Assembly: GCF_002270415.1 (NCBI RefSeq)
Contig: NZ_NNRI01000007.1
Span: 186,001 to 250,000 of the forward strand
DNA from: Mesorhizobium sophorae
GTDB taxonomy: Bacteria; Pseudomonadota; Alphaproteobacteria; Rhizobiales; Rhizobiaceae
Reading direction: 5' to 3'
DNA length: 64,000 nt
In this document: in pieces, positions 44,521 through 53,742 of the stretch
Layout: every line of letters begins with the position of its first letter
How positions within the stretch are numbered: position 1 is the first letter of the stretch
Notes under the pieces: generated by a model
What the model was told of the DNA's origin: nothing
Seen by the model: only the letters and a program-made list of their open reading frames with translations
The model's database searches: none
Made by a program: the position numbers and the translations under genes

Positions 44521-44540
44521 TGGCCAGAACCCTCACGCCG

Positions 44541-46046
44541 TCAGTCAGCGCGTTTCTCCATCGCTTCGAGCGCAGTGGCGAGGCGCTGCTCCTCGCCATA
44601 GTAGCGAGCCCGGTCCCAGAAATGCGGACGACCGATGCCGGTCGATACATGCTCTCCCAGCAGCCTGCCATTGGCGTCCTCGCCCTTGATGTTATAGAGG
44701 ACGATATCCTGCGTGATGATGACGTCGCCCTCCATGCCGATCACCTCGGTGATGTGGGTGATGCGACGCGATCCATCGCGCAGGCGCGCCGCCTGGATGA
44801 TCACGTCGATGGAGCCGACGACGATTTCGCGCACGGTTTTCTGAGGCAGCGAATAACCGCCCATCGCGATCATGGATTCGATACGGTTCAGGCACTCGCG
44901 CGGGCTGTTCGAGTGGATCGTTCCCATCGAACCGTCATGGCCGGTGTTCATCGCCTGCAGAAGGTCGAACACCTCGGGTCCGCGCACTTCGCCGACGATG
45001 ATGCGCTCGGGACGCATGCGCAGGCAGTTCTTGACCAGGTCACGCATCGTTACCTCACCCTCGCCCTCCAGATTCGGCGGGCGGGTTTCGAGGCGCACGA
45101 CATGCGGCTGCTGCAATTGCAGCTCGGCCGAGTCCTCGCAGGTGATGACGCGCTCCTCACGGTCGATATAGTTGGTCAGGCAGTTGAGCAGAGTCGTCTT
45201 GCCCGAGCCGGTACCGCCCGAGATGACGATGTTGCAGCGAACACGACTGATGATCTTGAGAACTTCGGCTCCCTGCGGTGAGATGGCGCCGAACCTGACC
45301 AGCTGATCCAGGGTCAGCTTGTCCTTCTTGAATTTGCGGATGGTGAGCGTGGCACCGTCGATGGAGAGCGGCGGCGCGATGACGTTGACGCGTGAGCCGT
45401 CGGGAAGACGCGCGTCGCAGATCGGGCTGGATTCGTCGACACGGCGGCCAACCTGGCTGACGATGCGCTGGCAGATGTTGAGGAGCTGCTGGTTGTCGCG
45501 AAAGCGGATGCCGGTCTGTTCGACCTTGCCGTTGACTTCGATGTAGACGTTCTTGGAGCCGTTGACCATGATGTCGGCGATGTCATCGCGCGCCAGCAAC
45601 GGCTCGAGTGGCCCATAGCCGAGCACATCGTTGCAGATGTCCTCGAGAAGTTCCTCCTGCTCAGCGATCGTCATCGCGAAATTCTTGATCGCGATGATGT
45701 CGTTGACGATGTCGCGAATTTCTTCGCGTGCGCTTTCGGGATCAAGCTTGGAGAGCTGCGACAGATCGATGGTGTCGATGAGCGCGGCGAAAACCTGGCT
45801 CTTGGTGTCGTAATAGGATTCGCTCTTTTCGCGTTGGACCCGCTTCAGGTCCGGTGCCGATGACGGCGCATCGATTGTGCGGCGCGCCGGCGGCGCGACA
45901 GGTGCGCTTGGCGGAGGCGCAGCGGGGCGGGCAAGCACCGCCGTATCCGCAGAACTTACGGCCGCCGGCGCAACCGGGGTCGGTGCCGGCTGGCGAAATT
46001 CCGGCGTGAACCGGTTTCCGTCGTCGCTGCCTCTTTTACCAAACAT
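44541..46046 (-). CDS. cpaF: Flp pilus assembly ATPase CpaF/TadA
   Basis: A 501-residue secretion ATPase that powers pilus extension (and probably retraction). A Pro/Ala-rich N-terminus (about 1-70) precedes the core. Walker A is [16 protein letters not shown]; the Asp box is [10 protein letters not shown]; Walker B is [20 protein letters not shown] (cited in part); and the His box is [20 protein letters not shown]. All catalytic motifs are intact. Neighbours are cpaE upstream (29 bases) and tadB downstream. Confidence 0.94.
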   Translation of the reverse strand: MFGKRGSDDGNRFTPEFRQPAPTPVAPAAVSSADTAVLARPAAPPPSAPVAPPARRTIDAPSSAPDLKRVQREKSESYYDTKSQVFAALIDTIDLSQLSKLDPESAREEIRDIVNDIIAIKNFAMTIAEQEELLEDICNDVLGYGPLEPLLARDDIADIMVNGSKNVYIEVNGKVEQTGIRFRDNQQLLNICQRIVSQVGRRVDESSPICDARLPDGSRVNVIAPPLSIDGATLTIRKFKKDKLTLDQLVRFGAISPQGAEVLKIISRVRCNIVISGGTGSGKTTLLNCLTNYIDREERVITCEDSAELQLQQPHVVRLETRPPNLEGEGEVTMRDLVKNCLRMRPERIIVGEVRGPEVFDLLQAMNTGHDGSMGTIHSNSPRECLNRIESMIAMGGYSLPQKTVREIVVGSIDVIIQAARLRDGSRRITHITEVIGMEGDVIITQDIVLYNIKGEDANGRLLGEHVSTGIGRPHFWDRARYYGEEQRLATALEAMEKRAD

Positions 46047-46075
46047 GATCTGCTACCGATTCCACCGCTGAAACG

Positions 46076-47359
46076 TCATTTCTTGTTGCGCGAGAGCCTG
46101 CCAAGCAGATTGCCAAGCCCTGCCTTCTTCTTCGTCTTGATTTCACTGCGCCCAGTCAGCACGTGCGCGATTTCGTTGATCATCGCGACAACCGAGTTCT
46201 TGGCATCCATTTCGCCAAGCATGCGCCCGTTGTTGGCGGCGTTGCCGAACAGCAACGGATCAAAGCCAATGACCGACATCGGCGTCAGGCCGAGCGGCTC
46301 GGTGAAATCGGACGGTGAAATCTCCGGGCGCTTGGGGACGCCGGCCTGGTTGATGATCAGCTTCGGCGGCGGGTCGTTGGGACGAAGTCGCTTCAACATG
46401 TCGAACAGGTTCTTGGTGTTGCGCAGATTGGCCAGTTCCGGCGTCGCCGTGATGACGATCTCGTCGGCCTTGATCAGCGTGTTCTTGGTCCAGCCCGTCC
46501 AGGCATGGGGGATATCGAGCACCAGTAGCGGCACGCTGCGCTGGGCGGTGTCGATGAGCTGCGCGAAGGCTTCGGGATCGAAGTCATAGACCCTTTCGAG
46601 CGTCGAAGGGGCTGCCAGCAGCGACAGGTGTTCGGCGCACTGGGTCAGCAGACGGTCGAGATAGACTTCATCGATGCGCTCCGGCGAAAACACCGCCTCG
46701 GCGATGCCTTGCGCCGGATCCCGGTCGAAATTGATGTTGGCCGTACCGAAAGCGAGGTCGAGATCGGCGACGACCACCTCGGATTTGAACAGGGTGGACA
46801 TCGCCCAGGCCACATTGTGGGCAATCGTGGAGGAACCGACGCCGCCCTTGGCGCCGACAAAGGCGATCGAGCGGCCGAGCGGCTCGGCTTCCGGATCAAT
46901 GAAAATCGACGACACCACGCTGACGATGTCAGCCATCGAGACAGGTGCGATCACATATTCGGAAATGCCGGAGCGGATGAGCTCGCGATAGAGACCGACA
47001 TCATTGTAATGACCGATCACCACCACCTTCGAGGTCGGATCGCAATATTCCGAGAGCTGGGCGAGTTGCTCCAGCAATTGCTTCGGCTCGCTGCGCGATT
47101 CCAGCAGGATAAGATTGGGCGTCGGCGCCGACTGATAGAATTCGATGGCGGTGGGGACGCCGCCCATATGGACCTTGAGATGCGCCTTCGTCATGCGGCG
47201 GTCCTCGCCGGCGCGCTCGACCGGATTTGCAACGCCCTCGGTCTCGCAGAATGCCTGGATCGAGATGCGCGGGATCGGCCGCAATGCCTGCATCGCGGCG
47301 ATGTCTTGCTGCGAAGTATCGCTGCCATCCACCGGGGCGTCGTAGGCAAGGTTGCTCAT
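46076..47359 (-). CDS. cpaE: Flp pilus localisation ATPase CpaE/TadZ
   Basis: A 427-residue protein. The N-terminal receiver-like domain (about 60-165) lacks a complete phosphorylation set. The C-terminal ParA/MinD-like ATPase begins with AFVGAKGGVGSSTIAHNVAW (deviant Walker A) and has VVVADLDLAFGTANINF. In Caulobacter CpaE is placed at the pole in a PodJ-dependent way; a PodJ homologue lies 20 kb away in this window. ATG 47359 is preferred over 47365 because AAAGAG then has a 7-base spacing. Confidence 0.91.
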   Translation of the reverse strand: MSNLAYDAPVDGSDTSQQDIAAMQALRPIPRISIQAFCETEGVANPVERAGEDRRMTKAHLKVHMGGVPTAIEFYQSAPTPNLILLESRSEPKQLLEQLAQLSEYCDPTSKVVVIGHYNDVGLYRELIRSGISEYVIAPVSMADIVSVVSSIFIDPEAEPLGRSIAFVGAKGGVGSSTIAHNVAWAMSTLFKSEVVVADLDLAFGTANINFDRDPAQGIAEAVFSPERIDEVYLDRLLTQCAEHLSLLAAPSTLERVYDFDPEAFAQLIDTAQRSVPLLVLDIPHAWTGWTKNTLIKADEIVITATPELANLRNTKNLFDMLKRLRPNDPPPKLIINQAGVPKRPEISPSDFTEPLGLTPMSVIGFDPLLFGNAANNGRMLGEMDAKNSVVAMINEIAHVLTGRSEIKTKKKAGLGNLLGRLSRNKK

Positions 47360-47402
47360 GATCATACTCTTTCGCGTGGCCTGTTCTGTCCGAGACGGCG
47401 GC

Positions 47403-48140
47403 TCAGAAGTCTACTTCCGAATTGCTAAGGAAATCGCCCGAGATGCCTCTTTGACGGTAGACATCGATCACCGCGCCGCGATTTTCAGCATCGATGTCGG
47501 TAGATTTGCGCGGGCCGAGCAGATCGGCCGGGTTGGCCATTTGCGCGGCGAGATTGTTCTGATAGGAGCAGCCGAAGTCGGCATAATGCTTGTTTTCCGA
47601 GGTCTCGACCAGGTCAGCTGGCCAGCGTCCGCATTTGTCGGTCTGGGCTCTCACCGAGACAAAGGAGACGCGAACCGGCGAGGAGATCTCGCTCGAGGCG
47701 GCCTGATAGGAGGTGACGACGACCCGGTTGCGCTTGACACCAGCGGCGACCGCGAGCCGTGCGAAATCGCGGGCGGCCGCCGTCGCGGCGACCTCGTTGG
47801 CCGACCCGCTCGGGACCTGGATCGTCAGCGTCGGGGCGGCACTCTTGTCATAGCTGTCGAGGAAGCCCAGAAGCGTGTCGCGCTGCGATCCGGTCATGCC
47901 GCGATCGCCGGCGCCGACAGGCAGGTCGATCTTCTGGTTCTTCTCCGCGATCACGATCGGATGATTGGTGCGATAATCATCCGGAATCGCACCGACGGTG
48001 ACGCTGTCGCGATTGGCGCAGCCGGACAGCAGCGCCGCTACCGCAATTGCCAGGACCGGAACGGCTCGCCCGCAAATCCGCGAACGGCCAAAGCGCATCG
48101 TCGTGGCGATGGTGCTTGCCTTCAATGCTGACTGAGACAT
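47403..48140 (-). CDS. cpaD: CpaD family pilus assembly lipoprotein
   Basis: A 245-residue outer-membrane lipoprotein with lipobox AALLSGC (Cys at about residue 41). The CpaD domain shows YRTNHPIVIAEKNQKIDLPV and PVRVSFVSVRAQTDKCGRWP. It probably works as pilotin or partner for the CpaC secretin, whose gene is 12 bases upstream. Confidence 0.9.
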   Translation of the reverse strand: MSQSALKASTIATTMRFGRSRICGRAVPVLAIAVAALLSGCANRDSVTVGAIPDDYRTNHPIVIAEKNQKIDLPVGAGDRGMTGSQRDTLLGFLDSYDKSAAPTLTIQVPSGSANEVAATAAARDFARLAVAAGVKRNRVVVTSYQAASSEISSPVRVSFVSVRAQTDKCGRWPADLVETSENKHYADFGCSYQNNLAAQMANPADLLGPRKSTDIDAENRGAVIDVYRQRGISGDFLSNSEVDF

Positions 48141-48152
48141 GTCCGCTCCCGC

Positions 48153-49670
48153 CTATTTGTAGATGAAGCCGACAACGCCATGGTAACGGCCGTTGGGCTT
48201 GTCAGTCTGCATGGTGCCGTAGACGCGATTGACCCTGCCAAGGAACATGGCGGCGCCATCGCTGGCAGCGTTGAAATTGTCGTCCGGCTTGGCAAGGTCG
48301 TTGCGTGCCACGGGCCGTGCGAGATACGGCGTGATGATGATCACCAGCTCGGTTTCGTTGCGCACGAAATCCCTGCTGCGGAACAGCGCGCCGAGGACCG
48401 GGATCTTTGTTAGTCCGGGCAACCCGTTCACGGCTTGCCTGACATCGTCGCGAACCAGGCCGGCGATCATCATGGAGCCGCCCGAGGGCAGTTCCACGGT
48501 TGTGTCGGCAAGACGCTTGCGCAGTGACAGGGCATTCATGCCGGGGCTGGTCACGCCACTGGAAAACGAAACCGACCCTTCCGTTGTCGGCTCGGAAACC
48601 GAGGTTCTGACTTTCAGGCTTATGCGGCCGGGAGACAACACCACCGGCTGGAATTCCAGACCGATGCCGTACTCGATCTTGTCGACGCTGTAGGTCTTCA
48701 GGCCGGTCTGGTTGTCGGTCGATACATTCTGGGAGACGCCGCTCACCATGTTGTATTCACCACCGACCTTGAAGGTCGCCTTCTCGCCGGACACGGCGGT
48801 CAAGGTCGGCTCAGCCAGTGTCTTCATGACGCCGGACTGCTCCATGGCGTTAATATAGGCCTGCAGCCCCGAGGCGCCGATGTTGAAGCCCGAATTCGAC
48901 AGCTGCTTGCCGAGGCCGGTGAAATTGTCGCTGACCGCGCCGTAGCTGATGCCGTTGCTGCCGCCACTGCCGACCATGTTGACGCCGAGCTGCTTCATCA
49001 CCGAGCGGCTGACTTCGGCGACCGTCACCTTCAGCGTGACCTGATCGTCGCCGATGATCTGAAGCAGGTTGACGATCTTGCTGGTGCGGCGTTCCTGGTC
49101 CGGATTGTCGATCTGGACACCGTTCTGGGCCGAACCGCCGGCCGCGGTCTGCGAATATTGTCCCGTGGTCGCTTCACCGCCCGACACGAAGATCGTCGCC
49201 AGGTCGACGGCGCGTTTCGCGTCCAGCGGCGTGTCGACCGTCCCTGTCAGGACGACGTTGTCATTCAGCAGTTCCACCTTGATTGCCGACGTTGGAATGA
49301 AGCGCTTGATATAGTCTTCAAGGCCGGCAACGTCGCGTTCGACAGCCAGATCCAGGCTGACGATCTGCTCGCCATTCGGACCGAAGACAAAGATGTTCGT
49401 CTCGCCGACCGCCTTGCCGAACAGATAGATACGCCTTGCGGTGCGGGTCACTGCATCGGCGACCGCCGGGTTGGCGACGAGAATATCGTAGGCATCGCTC
49501 GGCAGGTCGATGACCACCGACTTGTTGAGGCCAAGCTTGACGCGCTGGGTTGCCGTTGATGCAGTGACCTGCGCGTTCTTTGCCTCGACGACGCCTTGCA
49601 GATTCGTCCCGATGAGCAGCAGGCTGAATGCCGCGGCTACAATTGCCGGCAGTTTACCACTTAGCCTCAT
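48153..49670 (-). CDS. cpaC: Flp pilus secretin CpaC/RcpA
   Basis: A 505-residue outer-membrane secretin. A signal peptide (about 1-29) precedes the N-terminal domain (VIDLPSDAYDILVANPAVAD, about 53-72). A BON-like domain (about 115-190) and the secretin core (about 260-450, with ATFKVGGEYNM and PSGGSMMIAGLVRDD) follow. It forms the pore through which the Flp pilus passes. Its start overlaps the cpaB stop by four bases (ATGA). Its N-domain resembles the separate 140-residue protein at 51898. Confidence 0.93.
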   Translation of the reverse strand: MRLSGKLPAIVAAAFSLLLIGTNLQGVVEAKNAQVTASTATQRVKLGLNKSVVIDLPSDAYDILVANPAVADAVTRTARRIYLFGKAVGETNIFVFGPNGEQIVSLDLAVERDVAGLEDYIKRFIPTSAIKVELLNDNVVLTGTVDTPLDAKRAVDLATIFVSGGEATTGQYSQTAAGGSAQNGVQIDNPDQERRTSKIVNLLQIIGDDQVTLKVTVAEVSRSVMKQLGVNMVGSGGSNGISYGAVSDNFTGLGKQLSNSGFNIGASGLQAYINAMEQSGVMKTLAEPTLTAVSGEKATFKVGGEYNMVSGVSQNVSTDNQTGLKTYSVDKIEYGIGLEFQPVVLSPGRISLKVRTSVSEPTTEGSVSFSSGVTSPGMNALSLRKRLADTTVELPSGGSMMIAGLVRDDVRQAVNGLPGLTKIPVLGALFRSRDFVRNETELVIIITPYLARPVARNDLAKPDDNFNAASDGAAMFLGRVNRVYGTMQTDKPNGRYHGVVGFIYK

Positions 49671-50482
49671 TTCCTTGCCCCCACTTCGGAAACTTCGCCC
49701 GACTTGATCAGCCTCACCGTTCCCCTGCGGCCATCGCCGGAAACGAGATAGTCGGCCTCGCCCAGGTTCTTTTCCTGGGTGTCCGCGACCGCCCGCAGCG
49801 CCAGGGTCAGGCGATCCGCCATCTGCTGGGCAACGGTGATGATCTCCGCCTGACGCGGTGTCAGTTCCAGCGTGGCTGTCTGGCCCACCCTGGTCTTCTT
49901 GCCTTCCTCGTCCTCCTGAATGGTCTGGTCGATTGCCAGGACGCGGATGTTCTTGAGGATGGTTTCAGTGTTGAAACTGGTGGCGCCGCCGCCGCTGGCA
50001 TCGCCCCTGCGGGTCATGATGACATCGACGAAGTCGTTGGGAAGAATGAAGCCGCCGGCCGACGTGTCGGCCGAGATGGCGGTGGCGACCGCCCGCATGC
50101 CGGAAGGCAGGATCGACGACATGAAGCTCTGCCCCTCGCCGATCAGCTTGGAACGCCGCAGAGGCTCTCCGGCGTACATCGCCACGCGGGCAACGGAGCC
50201 CTTCAGCTTTTCCAGCGCCTCTGGCTCGGCGGTGCGGGTGATGAAATTCGCGTTGATGCCGTCGGCGGGCCAGGATTGCCAGGCGATGTTTTTCTCGAGC
50301 GGACTGCCCATCGGAACGTCGCCCGAAAGCACTAGCACATCCTGCAGCGACACCCCCGGCGCCTGGGGCCCGGAATCGACGACGATCTGGGGCGGCGGTG
50401 CCACCATGTTCTTCGCGACATAACCGGCACCACCCGCCGCGGCCACCGCCACGCTCAGAATTATCAATCGCGATGCTGGCAT
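49667..50482 (-). CDS. cpaB: Flp pilus assembly protein CpaB/RcpC
   Basis: A 271-residue periplasmic protein. An N-terminal membrane or signal segment (RLIILSVAVAAAGGAGYVA) is followed by an SAF-domain region (VLSGDVPMGSPLEKNIAWQSW, cited in part) and PSGMRAVATAISADTSAGGFILPNDFVDVIMT. CpaB works with the secretin and may bind peptidoglycan. The ATG at 50482 (MPASRLIIL) follows AAGGG. It is separated from cpaA upstream by 214 AT-rich bases that may hold a second promoter. Confidence 0.91.
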   Translation of the reverse strand: MPASRLIILSVAVAAAGGAGYVAKNMVAPPPQIVVDSGPQAPGVSLQDVLVLSGDVPMGSPLEKNIAWQSWPADGINANFITRTAEPEALEKLKGSVARVAMYAGEPLRRSKLIGEGQSFMSSILPSGMRAVATAISADTSAGGFILPNDFVDVIMTRRGDASGGGATSFNTETILKNIRVLAIDQTIQEDEEGKKTRVGQTATLELTPRQAEIITVAQQMADRLTLALRAVADTQEKNLGEADYLVSGDGRRGTVRLIKSGEVSEVGARK

Positions 50483-50539
50483 CTGTCCGAACCCTTGCCC
50501 TGGCAAACCACGTAGCCAAGCCGGACTTTGCAGCGGCAA

Positions 50540-50602
50540 TCGTCAAAACAAGGTTAATGTAATGCTTACGATCGTGATTAATTTAACGTTTACATAAATT
50601 AG
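50540..50602 (-). promoter_or_regulatory. AT-rich segment upstream of cpaB
   Basis: Multiple TTAA motifs (TTAATG, TTAATTTAACG, GTTTACATAAATTAG) in otherwise GC-rich DNA suggest a promoter with CtrA or other regulator sites for cpaB-tadC. No single box fits a consensus well. Confidence 0.35.
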
Positions 50603-50696
50603 CCGGAATGTGGCCTGACCGGCCAAAACGGGCCGTCCCGGCGTTGTCGAAAGCCGGCTGCGGCAATGCTGGTGGATAACCGAAATCGGATCGTGT

Positions 50697-51215
50697 TCAG
50701 GTCGCCAGCCTGGTCAGCGCCCAGACCATCAAGGGCGAATCCGGATAGGTCAGCAACCCGCCAAGGCCAAGCGCGATCCCGTAGGGAACCCCATTTGACT
50801 CTTCGGCGAAATGGCGCAGAAACGGATTTTGGCCGGTAACGGCCGCAAGCAGCGATTTCCGGTAGAGGAGGATGGCGAGCGTCAGCAGGCCGCCGATGAT
50901 TGTCGAGACCACAAGATACTCGACGAGATGTATATTGAGACCCATCCACATCGCGGAGGCGGCCAGCAGCTTGGCGTCGCCACCACCCATGCCACCCATT
51001 GCAAAGAGGCCGAACGTCACGGCCAGGACCAGGGCGCCAGTGGCGATATGTCCGCCATAGGCTGCCCATTCCATACCCGTCAGCGGCGCAACCAGCGCGA
51101 AAACAACAACAAGCAGCACCGGCACGCGATTGGCGATCGTCATCGACAGCATGTCGGAGATCGCGGCAAACAGCATGCAGAACGGAAACACGACGAAGAT
51201 CAGGGCTTCAAGCAT
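50697..51215 (-). CDS. cpaA: prepilin peptidase CpaA/TadV
   Basis: A 172-residue inner-membrane aspartic protease (type A24) that trims the leader of the Flp prepilin. The two catalytic Asp lie in AAISDMLSMTIANR and GGMGGGDAKLLAA. About five or six hydrophobic helices are seen. It lacks the N-terminal methylase half of larger PilD proteins, as usual for CpaA. It follows flp by 178 bases. Confidence 0.92.
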   Translation of the reverse strand: MLEALIFVVFPFCMLFAAISDMLSMTIANRVPVLLVVVFALVAPLTGMEWAAYGGHIATGALVLAVTFGLFAMGGMGGGDAKLLAASAMWMGLNIHLVEYLVVSTIIGGLLTLAILLYRKSLLAAVTGQNPFLRHFAEESNGVPYGIALGLGGLLTYPDSPLMVWALTRLAT

Positions 51216-51321
51216 CGGCGCTATGCCTATTGTCCGATTTCACAGGGCTCAATCTAGCCATGTTCGATTAACGATTGGTGAGGCCCGGAACGAAAAGGCG
51301 ACTGGTATTGGCAGCGGAATA

Positions 51322-51351
51322 GAGAAGGGCCGCCACGCGGCAGCCCTTCTC
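51322..51351 (-). terminator. hairpin after flp
   Basis: GAGAAGGGC and GCCCTTCTC form a 9-bp stem, 43 bases beyond the flp stop. It may let flp be expressed far above cpaA and the rest, as is usual for the pilin. Confidence 0.6.
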
Positions 51352-51393
51352 CAGAACGTGATCCGAGCGCTCAGCGCTCAGCTATGCGGCAGA

Positions 51394-51570
51394 TTAGCTG
51401 CCGCTGCTGTTCAAGGTGTTTCCGATAGCCATGAACTTGGTGTTGAGTGCATTGCCGAGCGCGCCAGCGCCAGTGATGATGGCGAGCGCGATGAGAGCGG
51501 CGATCAGACCATATTCGATAGCGGTCGCGCCGGATTCGTCCTTCACAAAACGTGCGATGAGATTAGACAT
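51394..51570 (-). CDS. flp: Flp/Fap-type pilin
   Basis: A 58-residue prepilin, the structural subunit of the Flp pilus. The sequence MSNLIARFVKDESGATAIEY (first 20 residues) shows the Flp leader ending in Gly, with the conserved Glu and Tyr after the cleavage site. A hydrophobic helix (GLIAALIALAIITGAGAL) and the tail NTLNSSGS follow. AGGAG lies 7 bases before the ATG. It is the first minus-strand gene of the tad locus, upstream of its processing peptidase CpaA. Confidence 0.95.
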   Translation of the reverse strand: MSNLIARFVKDESGATAIEYGLIAALIALAIITGAGALGNALNTKFMAIGNTLNSSGS

Positions 51571-51897
51571 TCGAGAGCTCCTACTCCACGTGTTACAGCA
51601 CTTCCGTCAACTTCTGCGTTGGTTGATCGGATACTGGCAATCTAGGGAGAAGCTCTTTCGATCGGCTTAATAAACAGCCTTACCGATTCCTTTCCCGGTT
51701 CGAATATATTGCGTGGTTAACCCAGCACTAAATGCCGGCCGGCCCCATCCGTTTGCAGGGGTCGATGGTGGGGAGATCGCGCTCCGCAGGCAATCAAGTT
51801 GGCACGCCGCACCCTTCGACCAGGGTGTCCGCTTAACCGTTGGTTCACCAATCTCGTTCATGTTCCGTTGATCAGTCTGCTTGCGTGGAGCGCCTCA
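51571..51897. other. divergent control region of the tad locus
   Basis: 327 bases separate flp and the plus-strand tad genes. GGTTAACC (about 51714-51721) and AGCCTTACC/CTTAATAAAC are possible CtrA half-sites. No open frame with coding character was found. Confidence 0.5.
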
Positions 51898-52320
51898 ATG
51901 GCCCAGCCGAGATCGTCAATCGTGATTGCTGCGCTTCTTGTCGCCGCGAGCTTCGTCGCGCCCGCCATGGCCGGGGCCGGCATCGAGGTCACGATGAACC
52001 AGGCCAAGATCGTCAAACTGTCGCGTCCCGCCGATACGATCGTGGTCGGCAATCCGGCAATCGCCGACGCTTCCGTACAGGACGCCTCGACGATCGTGTT
52101 GACCGGCAAGGGTTTCGGCGTCACCAATCTGGTCGTGCTCGATACGGACGGCAGCCCGATCGTCGACGAACAGGTTACCGTCGTGCGCCAGGCCGCCTCG
52201 TCGGTGCGTATCTATCGCCGTGCAGAAATACAGACCATGTCCTGCACGCCCTATTGCGAAAGCTCCTATAAGAGTGATGCGGAGAAATCCTCCGAGGCTG
52301 AGATGAACGGCACCCGATAG
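51898..52320 (+). CDS. stand-alone secretin N-terminal domain protein of the tad locus
   Basis: A 140-residue exported protein. A signal peptide (SSIVIAALLVAASFVAPAMAG) precedes a single domain: VTMNQAKIVKLSRPADTIVV, then GNPAIADASVQDASTIVLTG and NLVVLDTDGSPIVDEQVTVV. This matches the N-terminal domain of secretins; compare VANPAVADAVTRTARRIYLF in the CpaC of this locus. The C-terminus has two Cys (MSCTPYCESS). Its place beside tadE genes and divergent from flp suggests a periplasmic accessory of the pilus secretin. GGAG lies 8 bases before the ATG at 51898. Confidence 0.82.
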   Translation: MAQPRSSIVIAALLVAASFVAPAMAGAGIEVTMNQAKIVKLSRPADTIVVGNPAIADASVQDASTIVLTGKGFGVTNLVVLDTDGSPIVDEQVTVVRQAASSVRIYRRAEIQTMSCTPYCESSYKSDAEKSSEAEMNGTR

Positions 52321-52458
52321 GATGGCGCGGTGGAATGCCGTTCAGGTTATCGGCTGGTTAAGACGCCATCGACGACTTTAACGATCATTCAAACCGGGCC
52401 TCAATTGGTTTGCGCTAATACGCCTTCCGAGACCGCATAGAGATCGGCAGGATCAGAC

Positions 52459-53040
52459 ATGAGCAAGGGATTCGGCTCCGCAGACGAGCACAAAGCGAGA
52501 CGCCCAAGGTTTTTCGCTCGCTTCCTTCGCGACCGGCGTGGCAGTACGGCAATTGAATTCGGAATCCTTGCAATCCCGTTTGCGCTGCTTGTCTTTGCCA
52601 TTCTGGAAAGCTGCATCGCATTTGCCGGCCAGGAAGTGTTGTCCAACATCACCGACGATGTCGCGCGCCGCTTGCGCACCGGCCAGTTGAGGGCGGCCGA
52701 CGTCGCCGGAGACAATTTGAAGAACATGATCTGCGACAAACTGGAGGTCATCGTCTCGCAGGACTGTCCCAATCAACTGGACGTGGATCTTCGCCAATAT
52801 ACGACGTTCGCAGCCGCCGCCGCCGCCGGCTTCAAGATTCAGGCTGGCCAAGTCGTCCTGACCAACGGCGGCGCCAACCAGTCCTTTGCCGTTACGGCGG
52901 GTGCTGCGGAATCGAAGAACATGCTGCGGGTCTTTTACAAATGGCCGATCATGACCGATCTACTGGCCCAGTCGATGGGCGGCAACAAGACCCTGCATTT
53001 CGCGTCGGTAACCTGGCAGAACGAGCCGTTCGACAATTGA
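52459..53040 (+). CDS. tadE: TadE-family pseudopilin
   Basis: A 193-residue minor pilin. The pre-pilin-like segment RRGSTAIEFGILAIPFALLV (about residues 27-46) carries the TadE Glu, and a single hydrophobic helix follows. The C-terminal part is periplasmic (NMICDKLEVIVSQDCPNQLD, with two Cys). TadE and TadF are processed by TadV/CpaA and needed for pilus formation. The second TadE-like gene follows 45 bases later. Confidence 0.9.
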   Translation: MSKGFGSADEHKARRPRFFARFLRDRRGSTAIEFGILAIPFALLVFAILESCIAFAGQEVLSNITDDVARRLRTGQLRAADVAGDNLKNMICDKLEVIVSQDCPNQLDVDLRQYTTFAAAAAAGFKIQAGQVVLTNGGANQSFAVTAGAAESKNMLRVFYKWPIMTDLLAQSMGGNKTLHFASVTWQNEPFDN

Positions 53041-53085
53041 GTTCGAGGCGGATGCACGAGCAGTAAAAGAAAGAGGGCAATGGGC

Positions 53086-53697
53086 ATGATGCGTGCGGGG
53101 GCACATCTCAAGACTTCAGGAATTTGGCGCAAAGCAATTCGATTCGGGTCCGATCGCCGCGGTATCGCGGCAGTCGAGTTCGCCTTGATCATGCCTCTTC
53201 TGCTGTCAATGTATTTCATCACCATGGAGGCGTCACAAGCCATCGAGACCAGCAAGAAGGTCAGTCGTCTCGGCAGCATGGTGGCTGATCTCGTCACCCA
53301 GCAGACGACAGTCGTCAAGGCGGATATCGACGCCATCATGGCGATCGGCGCCGTCACCCTTCAGCCCTACAACCGCTCGGTCCCGAGCATCACCATCACG
53401 GCCATACAGGTCACGACCGACGCAACGCCGCTGGTGCAAGTGGTGTGGTCGCGCAAGCTGGTCAATGGCGTCGCCAGCACTGGCCCCACCACCACCACGG
53501 TTCCAGCAAAACTCAAGGTCGCCGGCACCTTCCTCATTCGCGTCGACAGCACTCTTGGCTACAAGCCGGTCATCACCTGGTCGGCGGGCAGCCAACAGAA
53601 GCTTGGATTGACCTCGGCTTTCAACGCCCTGACGATGGGCGAGTCCTACTATCTGCGTCCGCGTAGAAGCGTGACGATCCCTTGCGGCGATTGCTGA
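53086..53697 (+). CDS. second TadE/TadF-like pseudopilin
   Basis: A 203-residue minor pilin. DRRGIAAVEFALIMPLLLSM (about residues 24-43) matches the TadE/TadF pre-pilin motif. A Thr/Val-rich periplasmic domain follows and ends with CGDC, a possible disulfide. No TadG was found, so this pair appears to be the full set of minor pilins here. Start 53086 has AGAGGG at 8 bases; 53080 and 53089 are alternatives. Confidence 0.87.
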   Translation: MMRAGAHLKTSGIWRKAIRFGSDRRGIAAVEFALIMPLLLSMYFITMEASQAIETSKKVSRLGSMVADLVTQQTTVVKADIDAIMAIGAVTLQPYNRSVPSITITAIQVTTDATPLVQVVWSRKLVNGVASTGPTTTTVPAKLKVAGTFLIRVDSTLGYKPVITWSAGSQQKLGLTSAFNALTMGESYYLRPRRSVTIPCGDC

Positions 53698-53742
53698 ACC
53701 GGGACCGCTGAGCCGCTCGCAAAACCGCTCCAAAGCCTCGCG

